DNA of 64,000 bases from Macrolepiota albuminosa. Lineage: Eukaryota > Basidiomycota > Agaricomycetes > Agaricales > Agaricaceae. Shown in pieces: positions 44,540 through 54,448 of the stretch (its first letter is position 1; every line of letters starts with the position of its first letter). Under the pieces are notes generated by a model that was given only the letters and a program-made list of their open reading frames with translations, ran no database searches and was not told the origin of the DNA. The DNA is taken from contig JAMWFC010000029.1 in the NCBI GenBank assembly GCA_027475525.1, positions 682,001 to 746,000 of the forward strand, given 5' to 3'. The position numbers were made by a program, and so were the translations under genes.

Positions 44540-44559
44540 AAACTATTACAAAAGCAATA

Positions 44560-44740
44560 GCTTATATAAACTACTGCTGGAGCATCAGCTTACATAAACC
44601 ATTGCTGGAGCAACAGCTTACATAAACTATTGATGGAGTATCAGCTTATATAAACTATTGCTGAAGCAACAGCTTACATAAACCATTGCTGGAGCAACAG
44701 CTTACATAAACTATTGATGGAGTATTAGCTTATATAAGCA
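44560..44740. repeat. Minisatellite, about six 28-bp units
   Basis: The unit ATAAACTATTGCTGGAGCAA followed by CAGCTTAC repeats about six times with small changes (GCTGGAG/GATGGAG, CAACAG/TATCAG). There are no spacers, so it is not CRISPR-like. Confidence 0.85.
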
Positions 44741-45224
44741 TATTCTATTAGACAGAAAACTGGATCTATACAAGCTTATAGAAAAAATAATTCAAAAAGT
44801 TCTATGAATACCAAAGACAATGTGGTCTAATTTTCAAAGATGAAAATAAATGAAGAGAACAGAATAATGACTGCTAGAGCAAAAAAAAAATTTCACATAA
44901 TTGTACAATTTTCATGTATGCTCCTCTTTCTAGGTACTAGATGTAATAAATTACAATAATAAACAAGGCATTTAACAACATGAAACAAATTACATATTCA
45001 AAAAATACACTTATTCAAAAAAAAACATATACACTTATTCAAAAAACATACATATATATATGAAAAAAAAACAGAATCTCTCAACTTGGTAAAAGAAAAA
45101 AACAATAATGCACTCAATACAGAAAAAAAAACAACTTAAAATATAGATATATAGAAAATAAAAGTATAATCCTTTAACATAAAAAATTTGATTAATTACT
45201 CAGCAGAGATAGCAGAAAAGAGGA

Positions 45225-45360
45225 GCAACATAATAGCCGGTAAAGATAGCCGAAAGGGAGCAAATATCGAGGACATGGTAGTAATAGCCGGTAGTAATAG
45301 CCGGTAAAGACAGCCGAAAGGGAGCAAATATCGAGGACATAGCCAGTAGAGGAAGAGACA
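45225..45360. repeat. Degenerate short repeats (AATAGCCGGTA units)
   Basis: Two near-identical segments, AATAGCCGGTAAAGA followed by AGCCGAAAGGGAGCAAATAT and CGAGGACAT, at about 45232 and 45295. A short partial unit AATAGCCGGTAGT lies between them. No coding potential is seen. Confidence 0.75.
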
Positions 45361-45383
45361 CGGCAATGGCCGAGATCACGTGA

Positions 45384-45537
45384 GGGGCACAAATTTCGAG
45401 GACAAAATGCACGCCAAAGCAGGTAGTAAAACCTCAGTCTACTAAAGTAGACCTCGGAACGGGGCACAAATTTCGAGGACAAAATGCACGCCAAAGCAGG
45501 TAGTAAAACCTCAGTCTACTAAAGTAGACCTCGGAAC
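45384..45537. repeat. Exact 77-bp tandem duplication (suspected assembly artefact)
   Basis: Copies 45384-45460 and 45461-45537 are identical over exactly 77 bases. Each contains the inverted repeat GTCTACT-AA-AGTAGAC. Confidence 0.95.
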
Positions 45538-45595
45538 CTTTGCAGATCGTGACACGCTACAGTAGGACACTCATATCGTTTGCGTCCTTCCTGTC

Positions 45596-45677
45596 ACACC
45601 AATGGCGAAGTGGTTATCATGCTTGCCTTCCATTGTCCACGGTAGCAAGCGGCAGGGCTTCAATTCCCTTCGGTTAA
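45596..45677 (+). pseudogene. tRNA-Gly(UCC) pseudogene
   Basis: Closely follows the intact genes at 19793 and 47031, including the 11-nt intron and anticodon loop CTTCCA. The acceptor stem is mismatched at its 3' side (TCGGTTA against ACACCAA), the T-loop reads TTCAATT instead of TTCGATT, and one base is missing from the T-stem. B-box function should be lost. Confidence 0.85.
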
Positions 45678-46234
45678 TTCGGAGCTGCCGATGAGAAAGT
45701 GATGAGTGAAAGTAAGATCTATGCAGGAGAAAGAGAATGAGAGTTGAATGTGTTGAATTATGGGACTTAGTGAAAGTCGGCCGAGGTTTGCAGAAAGAAA
45801 TGGAATTTCTTGAGTCCTGAGTGTTAAAACCTGAACCTGTAATACACACGAATAAGTACGTGTACTAGGTAGGTTGTAAGTAAGGTGGTTTAATATACAG
45901 TAGGATAACGTTTGCTCACCCTCAGTCTTCGTATATTCAACTGAGGGTGCACTTGCTATGAGTGGACGTATATATATATTCAGTCTAAGGGTAAGAGCAA
46001 TTAATATCAAGAACGAATATTTCATTTACTGACCCTCTCGGTCATCAGACTTCTGGCATTTACGGTGATCTCGAATCATCAGCGTCTAACACTGAGAGAA
46101 GTTCTCGAGCGTCGGCAAACCTCGCTCCCGAGAGAGGGGGGGCTGAAGACTCAAGCTAACTACGAGGGACTGGATAAGTACGAGTAGGAAGAGTAGGTAT
46201 ATAATGTAGAATGGGACTGTGTGGAATAGGGATC

Positions 46235-46560
46235 CATGCGACGGAAGTGCACTAGCCTGCGGAGACAATTAAAGCCGATTGTCAACTCCTCATAGATCTC
46301 TCGTGCTGTTATGATGAACAGTACGGTGACAGAGCCTGTATTTACAAGGTCCCTTTGTCTTTGAGTAAACAATAAATTTTAGGGATCCGACAAGTGGCCA
46401 GTACACGTGTACATCGTGCCGTGAGTGGCTTTGGGCCCGGGCCAAACAAACGTGTCTCTGATAAATTTGGACAATGGTATGGACTTTGGACAATGGAGGA
46501 GAAACACTCAGCCCCATAAAACGTTCTCAGTCGATTGTACAGAGACTGAGGACGAGTACG
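46235..46560 (-). pseudogene. Decayed lineage-specific gene, copy B (partial)
   Basis: On the minus strand the segment TQRQRDLVNTGSVTVL...EIYEEL...LRRLVHFRRMD matches copy A. About 290 bp of coding sequence present in copy A (24046-24340) are missing, so the 5' flank (46380-46560) is joined directly to this exon. The flank aligns with 24340-24550 and keeps CpG dinucleotides that copy A has lost. Confidence 0.65.
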
Positions 46561-46849
46561 CAGAGCTTATACAAACGGACATAATACTTACGATTGGATT
46601 AGATTGACTGTACATACAGATAGGTTCATACTTCTAATAATTAAGGCTGAAAGGTGCTCTACATTTATGTCTTATATTAGGTTACTCAATTTTCTTGTCG
46701 AACACAAAGTTAGCCACTTATTCACTGATATCTTGTCAACCTTCATCAAATCCCTTTAAAATACCCAATTGAGCTGTCCGTATATTTTTGATTTGTCATT
46801 GTAACCCACCAGAAGACATAGCCGTACCCTGTGAGTTTTAACGGAGGGT

Positions 46850-46980
46850 TAAATGGAATGATAACCATTCCCATGGTCCTGACTTAGCATCAAATTGCTC
46901 TTTTGCATTCTCAAGTAACTTAGCTGTGAGATTTTATAATGAGACCATGTCCTTGTTTATTACAGAGCTGAGGATGCTAA
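46850..46980. other. Paralogous site lacking the LINE
   Basis: The segment ATAACCATTCCCATGGTCCT and GACTTAGC match the sequence just left of the LINE (about 24585-24612). TTGTTTATTACAGAGCTGAGG matches the sequence just right of it (33159-33180). In between there is no LINE, so this resembles the pre-insertion state of the locus, with some further change. Confidence 0.6.
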
Positions 46981-47030
46981 ACACTCGTATCACATGTCGG
47001 CATATTTTATGTTTACATCTTCTCTGTTAT

Positions 47031-47113
47031 ACACCGATGGTGAAGTGGTTATCATGCTTGCCTTCCATTGTCAACGGTAGCAAGCGGCAGGGGTTCGATT
47101 CCCCTTCGGTGTA
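47031..47113 (+). tRNA. tRNA-Gly (anticodon UCC), with an 11-nt intron
   Basis: All stems pair: acceptor ACACCGA/TCGGTGT, D stem, anticodon stem CTTGC/GCAAG, T arm AGGGG-TTCGATT-CCCCT, discriminator A. The anticodon loop C-T-TCC-A precedes the intron TTGTCAACGGT. Compensated changes relative to the copy at 19793 (position 5 T to C, partner A to G) show the stem is maintained, so both copies look functional. Confidence 0.9.
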
Positions 47114-47289
47114 TTAACTATCTTTTTCAACTTGGTATCTTGAAGTCGAGGAAGTCGTGACAACATTGTGAAGTTTTCGAAAGAACTAAGACAGACAGAC
47201 TATAGCTCGAAGCTTCCCAGATAACCCGGAATTGTTATAGTTAATTGTTGAAAAAATGCTCCTGGAGGCTATGCATACCCGACGTGCAG

Positions 47290-48460
47290 GAATACTGCTC
47301 TCCGTGCAACCAGAAACCGCTTAACCGCCCATGCTCCCAACTGAAGAATGAGCCATTCTGTTAAGGATCATATCGTCGATAATTTCCCAGCAAATCAATT
47401 ATCGCCTGGGCTCCTCAAGGGGATCATTAAGATTCTGTCAATGACGACCGCCTTCTTACAACACGGAGATTGGCGCGAGACAGATGCAATGTAAATTGCC
47501 ACGGCACTTTGTAAAAGCTGCAGTTCAAGAGGTTGTGAGAATAGGATGACGATGGAACAATTCAACTTACCGTCTACCCCACGACCTCATACTCTTCTCC
47601 GCCTTTCGGTGCGATGTCCTTGGACGTCATACCTTCAACGCGCGTCTTTATCATTCTCACATGTTCATTGTCGTGAAATAGGACGACGATGTCCGCTGCC
47701 GACCGAAATGCTTGAGTCAAACAATCAACCACTTCGAATGCCGTTATCAACGGATTCTGTCCTTTGCTATTGATCAAAATGCGATGCACCTTTTCAACTG
47801 CCTCCCTTAAAACCGCATGACATTCTTCCCGTTTCTCTCCAGTCAGAGCGCTTGTAACAATTATCATGTGGTTCAATGCCTCTGTCATAACCTCATCTTC
47901 GCTACAGGAGATTACCGAGTAGAAGTAATCGGTTACGGCAATGAAATCGTTTAGATCCAAGGAGGAGAACTCGGTATCCATGCGTTGGATGTGCACTAGC
48001 TTGCAGAGCATGGCGTGGTCGTTTTCCAATTCCTCAACTACCTCTCCTGCCGCAAACAATACTCCGACAAACAGCACGGAGACAGAACCTGCATTTACAA
48101 GTACCTATCTTTAAGTAATGCAAACAATATCCGGGGAGGTGACAGACCTATCACGAGGCCTTTAATCTTCGATCGAGGTGTTCCATCCTTTCGATACCAA
48201 ATTCTCGTTAACCACATTGATGAACGACTTTGACCCAGATATGATGGTGGAGGAACAAAAGAGAATGGCCTTTTGGAAGTAGACATCGAATTCCATCGCA
48301 GATGTGAGAATGAACGGGGAGCTGCCCAGCGAGCCAATAACATGGATGAGGTAGGAAATATTTCTTAAGTTTGCCACTGTTGAATTTTGATGCATTGATG
48401 ACCGAATTGTGATCAAGCGGTTTTTCTTCTTTACTTGAACTTCAACGTTTTCCAACGTTC
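47290..48460 (-). pseudogene. Decayed lineage-specific gene, copy C
   Basis: Minus-strand exons read SSPFILTSAMEFDVYFQ and ENLVSKGWNTSIED (about 48370-48165), then a stop. Beyond it the frame VVEELENDHAMLCKLVHIQR...LTGEKREECHAVLREAVEKVHRILINSKGQ (48077-47574) continues the same protein. Copy A has CCA-type codons where this copy has TAA, so the stop is a lesion here. The encoded protein is soluble and helical, and its family is not recognised. The 3' flank (47290-47540) aligns with 23290-23530. Confidence 0.65.
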
Positions 48461-48686
48461 AAGGTTCAAGTTAAAAGCTAATGCATTGCTCCATTCTTCA
48501 TTCGGCTTATACAAGCACATAAAGAATAAGTCCTAGAATGTCACTGATTGATAAAAATTCAATACTTTTATGGGAGTATTTGTCCGAATTTGGCAACTGC
48601 ATTGTAGGCTACGGTAACTGAGGGTATATTGTGCAGACTGAGATATTGACGCAACATCCGTAAGTGTCCAAAGTTCCCAACAAAGA

Positions 48687-50520
48687 TCAGTTTGTGGTTG
48701 AGTTTGTGAAAGGTGTGGGGGCGAAGCCCACTTGCCTCTTCGCGGTATCGAATGAAGTATAGAAGCGCTCCAGGAATGTGTAACCATTGATGAAATCCAA
48801 ACCGGAGCCGCTGGGAATACCAATGTCTGCAACAATCAGATACAGATACTCATCGCTCCCTCCGATAGCTGTGTTCAAGGAACGAGGCCATAACTGTGCA
48901 TTGGGTGTAAGCTCAAAACTGGCCTAAAAGACAAAGATTGGATCAGCCAGAAATTCATGGGTCAAATCAGGTTCGCCTTACTCCTGCAATTTTGAAAACC
49001 AGGTTCTGGAGTCGGTCAAATTGAGTAATGTTGATGCGAAGCATTCCAGTGTCTGGATCCAAGACTGCGCCAACTGCAGCGCGATACTTTTCGAAAGCGT
49101 CGGTGGCAATGAGTGTCAAAGTGGTGCCTGTTTGGAAGTTTCCAAATCTTCAATGTTTCAAAACAACAGAACTGAAAGAGATAGTACCTGTGTCGACAAT
49201 TCCAGCTGAGGAGAGTAACGATGTACCGTTATATAGAATGTTTTGATCTATTCCCCAATACGCGTTTGCGGGTTTGGTAGATGTTATAGGTCTATACTTT
49301 GTTCAACATACACTGATGGGATTTCAAATTGATGACTCACGCAAAAGTCAGTGTACCGTTGAACTTGGAAGTGTCGACGCCGCCTGAGTTAACGTCAGCA
49401 TGTATGGAATAAACCTATAAATATTATGATAATCACCATAAGTAAGCTGCCCTGCGCCTTGGGAAAATGGTTCGAAGTAGACGCCGACTTCATTTACTCC
49501 AGCGAGTCCCTGCTTAAATGCGGTATCTGTCACCGTAGGGATAGTCGTATTTCGCTGCGGATTAAGAGTCCCCAGCGTGAGGTCGCTAGGGCCGAGACTA
49601 CATTTCATCGCAAAAGATGAGTAAAATCCAAGATGATGTAGAGTATGTCTGACCCAAGAATACCGTCGATATTTAGCCCTTGTGACTAAAAAAGGCGATC
49701 AAGGTATCTAAGCTACCGAGATGATAAACAAGGTGACAACTTACAGTATTGGCGACACCGATCGACTGATTGGCAAGGACTAGACCACTGCCAAGCGTCA
49801 CTGTGTCCCAATATTCATACCCTTATTTATCAGAATTGCTGAGCAGAGCTTCTCCATTTTTAGATGTAATGAATAACCCACCTGAGAAGGAACCAGAACC
49901 GTATTCGACGCTCTGATTGGCAAGGTTTGAGTAAACTTGTATACAGGACAATATGTATCTTGCTTACAACTGTATTTGACGTTTTGATACTCGAATTAGT
50001 GACTTTATAGGGATTGGTAATAGGTTGAGCGCCAATCCAGGTGTTTGAACTAGCCAAGGACTCAGTCTCTCTTGGACAGTAATAATGACTGAACAAAAAG
50101 CTGACCTTCCCGTATCAATGAGCACTTCATCTTGCAAGTCGAGTTAGCGATCAGTAATTCATCGACATGGTCCCAATTCAACCTACAGGTTGTCGGGGGA
50201 GTGCCGACTCCGATAGACGTGGTATAAAATACGGCGGTATTTGTGGCTCCTTCGTTGTGAGCTTCGTCCCTGATCAAATGTAAAACGTCGCCAACCACTC
50301 CGCCAATTTTTTCAATCAACGTTTGACCGTGGCTGCGCAAGTGTTTGGCCCGGGCAGCGTCACGAGCAGCGAGGTTTTTGAGAGAACCAAGTTTGAGGTC
50401 GGGGTTGAGACGTTTCTTAAGGGGGAAGCTGACTGGAGAGTCACGACCGACCACGGCCGAATTCACTGGCAGAGAAAACGAGAGTAGGAGAAAAGAGAGA
50501 AGAGAGTAAGAGGCTAGCAT
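48687..50520 (-). CDS. Secreted pepsin-like aspartic protease (family A1)
   Basis: Eleven exons (50187-50520, 50106-50130, 49968-50049, 49882-49912, 49745-49821, 49654-49685, 49437-49597, 49341-49383, 49188-49291, 48982-49127, 48687-48923) give 423 residues with a perfectly closed frame. Residues 1 to about 22 are a signal peptide, followed by a propeptide rich in Lys, Arg and Ala. The two catalytic aspartates are in LIDTGSSNTW (D117) and GIVDTGTTL (D295). YGSGS and DGILGLGPS are typical A1 motifs between them. The enzyme is an extracellular endopeptidase. All introns are GT-AG and 48-60 nt; exon 2 has only 25 nt and carries part of the active-site motif. Confidence 0.93.
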
Positions 50521-51433
50521 GTTGGGGAGTCTGAGGAGGATTCAACGTGAGGATGGGCTAATTTATCCATTGGACCGTCGACATGGAGCATCAGTATCAA
50601 ACGGTTGTCTAACAGTCAAGCAAACGTGTAGCAGCATCTCTGTTCGATGCTAACAAATCTTCAGTGAGCAGAATATGATTGCATCCATGACTATACGAAA
50701 TGTCTGTCATGCATTCTTCCTAGTATACGGTCTTGATGAACAAGCTGGTTGAACTTCTGCAGTAGAGAATTTCGTAGGATCTTACAGGTTTAATGACGAT
50801 AATACTCAGTTGGTCACAGATAATCACCTCCACGAATTTTCACGGTCGTCCACTTGGGTATCGTCCTCCTTGCAAAGCCGAATTGATATAATTGATATAG
50901 AGCCCCTGGATTCCTTATTTATGTATGAGAGATGTGCGACGGGATGTGAGATTCAACGTGGTAAAGATAGGACTTGATCATGATGAACAAACGCCATGCT
51001 TTTAGAACCATCAGCGACCTTCGAATGCAGGGGGAAATCTGTCATCTTTCCAATCAAATGAAGCCAGGAATGTTGATGATTGTTATGAATGATAAGTTCG
51101 TCGTGCAGAAAACGGCGAGACGTATGCGGATAATCCACAGCAATGGAGGGACAACCGTCAGTTGCGGGGCTATATACACTTCGGGCAAATTCTACCCTCC
51201 GAATCAGAAACAGGTCATGTGACTTAGAATCGCATGTCATATTTTTAAAGAGATTCTCTGCTATCTACTGAAGTGTATACCCACCTTAAGTAGTTCTGGA
51301 GAAACAAATAAGTTTTACATATTTTAATATTTCTACTGAAGCTCATACCTTTTCTGGAGAAACACACTCGTTTATAAGTCACATGACCTGTTCCTTCCCA
51401 AAAGGTCACTAATCCACTGACCATCTTGTCAAC
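50521..51433. promoter_or_regulatory. Divergent intergenic region with an 18-bp inverted repeat
   Basis: 913 bases between the protease and the coiled-coil gene. Open frames on both strands at about 50953-51240 have no recognisable product. An exact 18-bp inverted repeat (AACAGGTCATGTGACTTA at 51209-51226, reverse complement at 51375-51392) encloses 148 bp, and the right arm is only 42 bp from the coiled-coil start codon. Confidence 0.6.
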
Positions 51434-52218
51434 ATGAGGCGAGCACAAAGTGTACGCAACTACCCTCGTCCATCTCTGGCGCTCTGTGCCGATGACTTGG
51501 GAATGCTTCGTGAGGCCGATGAGACAAATGAGGATGTTCTCCGCCGACAAGTGCTTGACAAAGACCGCGAGAACGACAAGGTGTGCGTCGTTCTCTTCTT
51601 GCCCGGTTTGTTATTTTGTAAGTAGCTAATGTAGAAGGACAGCTTCAAACGCAAATACAGGTTCTGCAGGCGCAACTCGCACAGCGGCCACCTTTGGAGT
51701 CTGTTCAACAGCTAGAAAAGGAATACAAGAACCTTGATCTGTTGCTGCAAGGAACACAACGAGAGAATGAACGATGCATGGCCGAGCTTGACAGGTGTGT
51801 TACCTATTCCTTGAGTTATCGTCAATCATTTTGTATGATGAAGGGTCCGGAAACGCGAGAAGATGCTCGAACAGGCACTGGCGCGGCTTGCGGGAGAGAA
51901 TTGGCAGGTTCGTTGCTAGAATGATTCAATGTTTCTCTGATAAGGAGGTCTTTCCGCTAGTTGACACTCGATATCGCCCCTATTACGCACAGCACGCCAG
52001 CTTCATCAAGCCCCTCTATGGTACGACATCAAACACCGGCGGCTGCAAGCAGCGCAGAAAACGGAGATATGTCTGCGCGTGTGGAGCAGGTCCGCATGCT
52101 GGTCCTTGGAATGGAGCAACGCCTTCAGATGAGGGAGGAGAAATTAATAAAGACCATAGAGAAGGCAGAAAGTGAAGCGAACAGGTTCGAAAAGCGGCAT
52201 AAGGCGTTGGGTATATGA
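51434..52218 (+). CDS. Small coiled-coil protein of unknown function
   Basis: Four exons (51434-51580, 51643-51794, 51844-51907, 51961-52218; introns 49-62 nt, GT-AG) give 206 residues. Almost the whole of exons 1-3 and the last 60 residues are heptad-rich coiled coil (LQTQIQVLQAQLAQ, LARLAGENWQ, RVEQVRMLVLGMEQRLQ), separated by a Ser/Pro/Thr-rich linker. No catalytic or membrane segment is seen. The C-terminus is uncertain. The reading used ends at GGT-ATA-TGA, but GTATAT could be a donor leading to a short exon at about 52314-52333 and a different tail. Probably a structural or adaptor protein; nothing more specific is justified. Confidence 0.7.
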
Positions 52219-53040
52219 ACACTGGACGAGGTGCTCGTTGCACATCTTATACCCGGACGATACGATGTACGTTTTTGTGAGTGTACTGTTTCAATTTTTA
52301 CTTCTCCAATTCAGGATATCTTGGCTTGAATGCAGTAAGTAGTCGTACATGCCCTTTATTTGAGTTCATCGCCTAACTTGGTTGTACTTTCTTTTGTCAC
52401 TTTGACGCGTACTAGGTCGTGTGATCAACCAACTTTGTTATCCGGATCTCCTCATCTTTACACTCAATCCGCAATTAAGTACACGTAACCCAGAGCATGT
52501 TAGGTCTCTAGCAATTCAATTCAACATGCAAAATTTCCACATAGAAAGTTTGTTTCTCTATTAAAATCCGTACAACGGAACTTTGTCGAGCCAAGCACGT
52601 CACGATTTCCCATTAGCAGCCGGCCTTTCGTCTAACACCGACACCAAGACCAAGTCTCGAAAGATATGGTTTATACTGCTTCTACCTGGATTCAGTACCG
52701 ACCGGTTGTGTAGAGAGGATAGGTGTTTCCGCTCAGTCCTTTGATCATTCGTATGTCCTTGTTCCACGCGAGATGTGCAGGGAAGGCTTTTACCTTTGTG
52801 GTTACCAGTCCTTGTTAGTCAGAAGGCGGGCTGTACCTCCCCTACACTTACACTTTCCCTTTACTTTATTTTGATGGCTTCGCGTTGCATGCGGTGATGT
52901 TCAGGTCATGTTTTTTCTTCGGTAAGATTCCATAATCACCATTATCATTGCTACCCGGTTTGTTAGTTGGATTGCTTACACTTACACTGTGGACCTTCAC
53001 AAGTAGTAAGTATCACATTCTAGTCAACAAGAGAAATTGC
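52219..53040. other. Intergenic region
   Basis: About 820 bases with pyrimidine-rich stretches and no supported gene. It may contain the 3' end of the coiled-coil gene. Confidence 0.5.
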
Positions 53041-53811
53041 TTATGGTCTTGTTATCGCGGATACTTGGCTTCTTTTGTCCAATAAATAATCGTTCTGTTG
53101 TCGTATTGCTGGTAATAGCTGTTCCTTAATTTTCATGTCATAAATCATCCCAGTATATGTATAGAATAAGCGTACCATTTCTACAGTGTGACCTGGATAG
53201 GCAGCAAAACTGGGATATGGAGTGCTCGCTTCGAGATACTGAACCAGGCTTATTAAGAAAAGGATCAGCAGAGACGAAAACATTATTCCAACATAGATTG
53301 TGATTTTAACAGAAAGCCACATAGTGCTTGTCGCGAGGTGATTAAAAATGTGGATCATGCTCGCAGACTCGCAGGCGAGGATGCTCAAACCAAGCAGGGT
53401 GTTATCTTCGATTCGAATTCCATTTCTCAAGCGCTCTTGGAATTTGAAAGCCTAGATTTACAAACAGGCGGGGAAAGAGGCCCCAGAGTCTGACTAGAAT
53501 TTTGGCTGTCCCAGTCAAACTAGATACTTAGACTCCTTACAAGTTGATATCAAATACGTAATGTACTAATAGACAACAGAAATAAAGTCAAGCAAACAGA
53601 TGAGAAAGTCTAACAAGAAAATTGATTCCGGCATACCAACAGCTAGGTCATTCACATATGCAAGAGTGTCATTGCGTTCAAAACCACGAAAGCGACCGAG
53701 TAATATCTCAACATCTATCTGTATCTTGATTGTGGCGAGCCCAGCCCGACGTAGCGAGTCAAAGTCATGTACTGAACGTGCTAGAATACCATATTTGTGA
53801 AGAGCTCCGAG
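53041..53811 (-). CDS. Possible membrane protein gene, partial or decayed
   Basis: The last exon (about 53041-53448, after acceptor AAATCTAG) encodes AFKFQERLRNGIR, a soluble helix and one or two strong membrane segments (about residues IYVGIMFSSLLILFLISLVQ), ending at 53041. A second coding-like segment on the same strand (53637-53811: LRRAGLATIKIQIDVEILLG) lies upstream. The donor that follows it (GTT-G|GTATGC) would put the two out of frame, so an exon is missing or there is a lesion. No family is recognised. It could be an intact gene with exons I failed to resolve, or a relic. Confidence 0.35.
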
Positions 53812-54448
53812 TGATCGCGACGAGACGGTCCGACGGCCGAAATACTCAAGTGATTTTATTCAAGGTGCTATCATGCTTAAACGACTCGGAGACACCCCAT
53901 ACCCCTTCATGTCACATCATATCGCTTCTCTGGATAAATTTGTTAACGCCATCGAGATATATCTACCTAGATCTACGAACGGCACAAAGCCCATAGCATG
54001 CAAACCGTTTATAGATCTCTCATTTCCCCCCGGAAAATTACTGATGACTCGAGGGGCGACCGTAATGGTTGTCTCTATAATGAAGTACTTGCGTTTCTGG
54101 GTCAACCAGGGTCATGGATGTACTACATCCCCTCTATAGCTTGTGATGCTCCTGAAAAGTCTGTCAAAGCGCAACACATACCGCATCTATTCAGCGTGTC
54201 CATCTCTCGCTGCTTTCCTCTGCTCTGCTTCCCTGACGACATTATGCCATCCAGTACATTGGTACTTTCATTGCTTTTTCTGGATGTCCTTCGGCAGATA
54301 CGGCATTGACGACTTGTTATAAGAATCGGCTGTTCTTTGAATATCGACACTCTTGTGGGTCTGTTACTTCAGGCTTACATTCTTCTCTTGTCCTACATAA
54401 GAACCTGATAGCACCTCTTTAAAAACCCATTCCCATCTTTTCCTTCAA

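Larger units (their letters stand above)
43826..45190. other. AT-rich region without genes
   Basis: From about 44100 the sequence is strongly AT-rich with A runs and TATATA tracts. A small frame at 43915-44121 has no recognisable feature. It contains the repeats listed separately. No gene is supported. Confidence 0.6.

Noticed and set aside
44560..44740. CRISPR-like array of regular repeats
   Set aside because: Units are directly adjacent 28-bp imperfect repeats without unique spacers, in a eukaryotic genome; it is a minisatellite.
50953..51240. Possible small genes on both strands
   Set aside because: Neither frame shows a recognisable domain and they overlap completely; could be a relic but cannot be supported.
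53998..54309. Plus-strand frame upstream of the MATE gene
   Set aside because: No domain and conflict with coding-like sequence on the minus strand; left unannotated.
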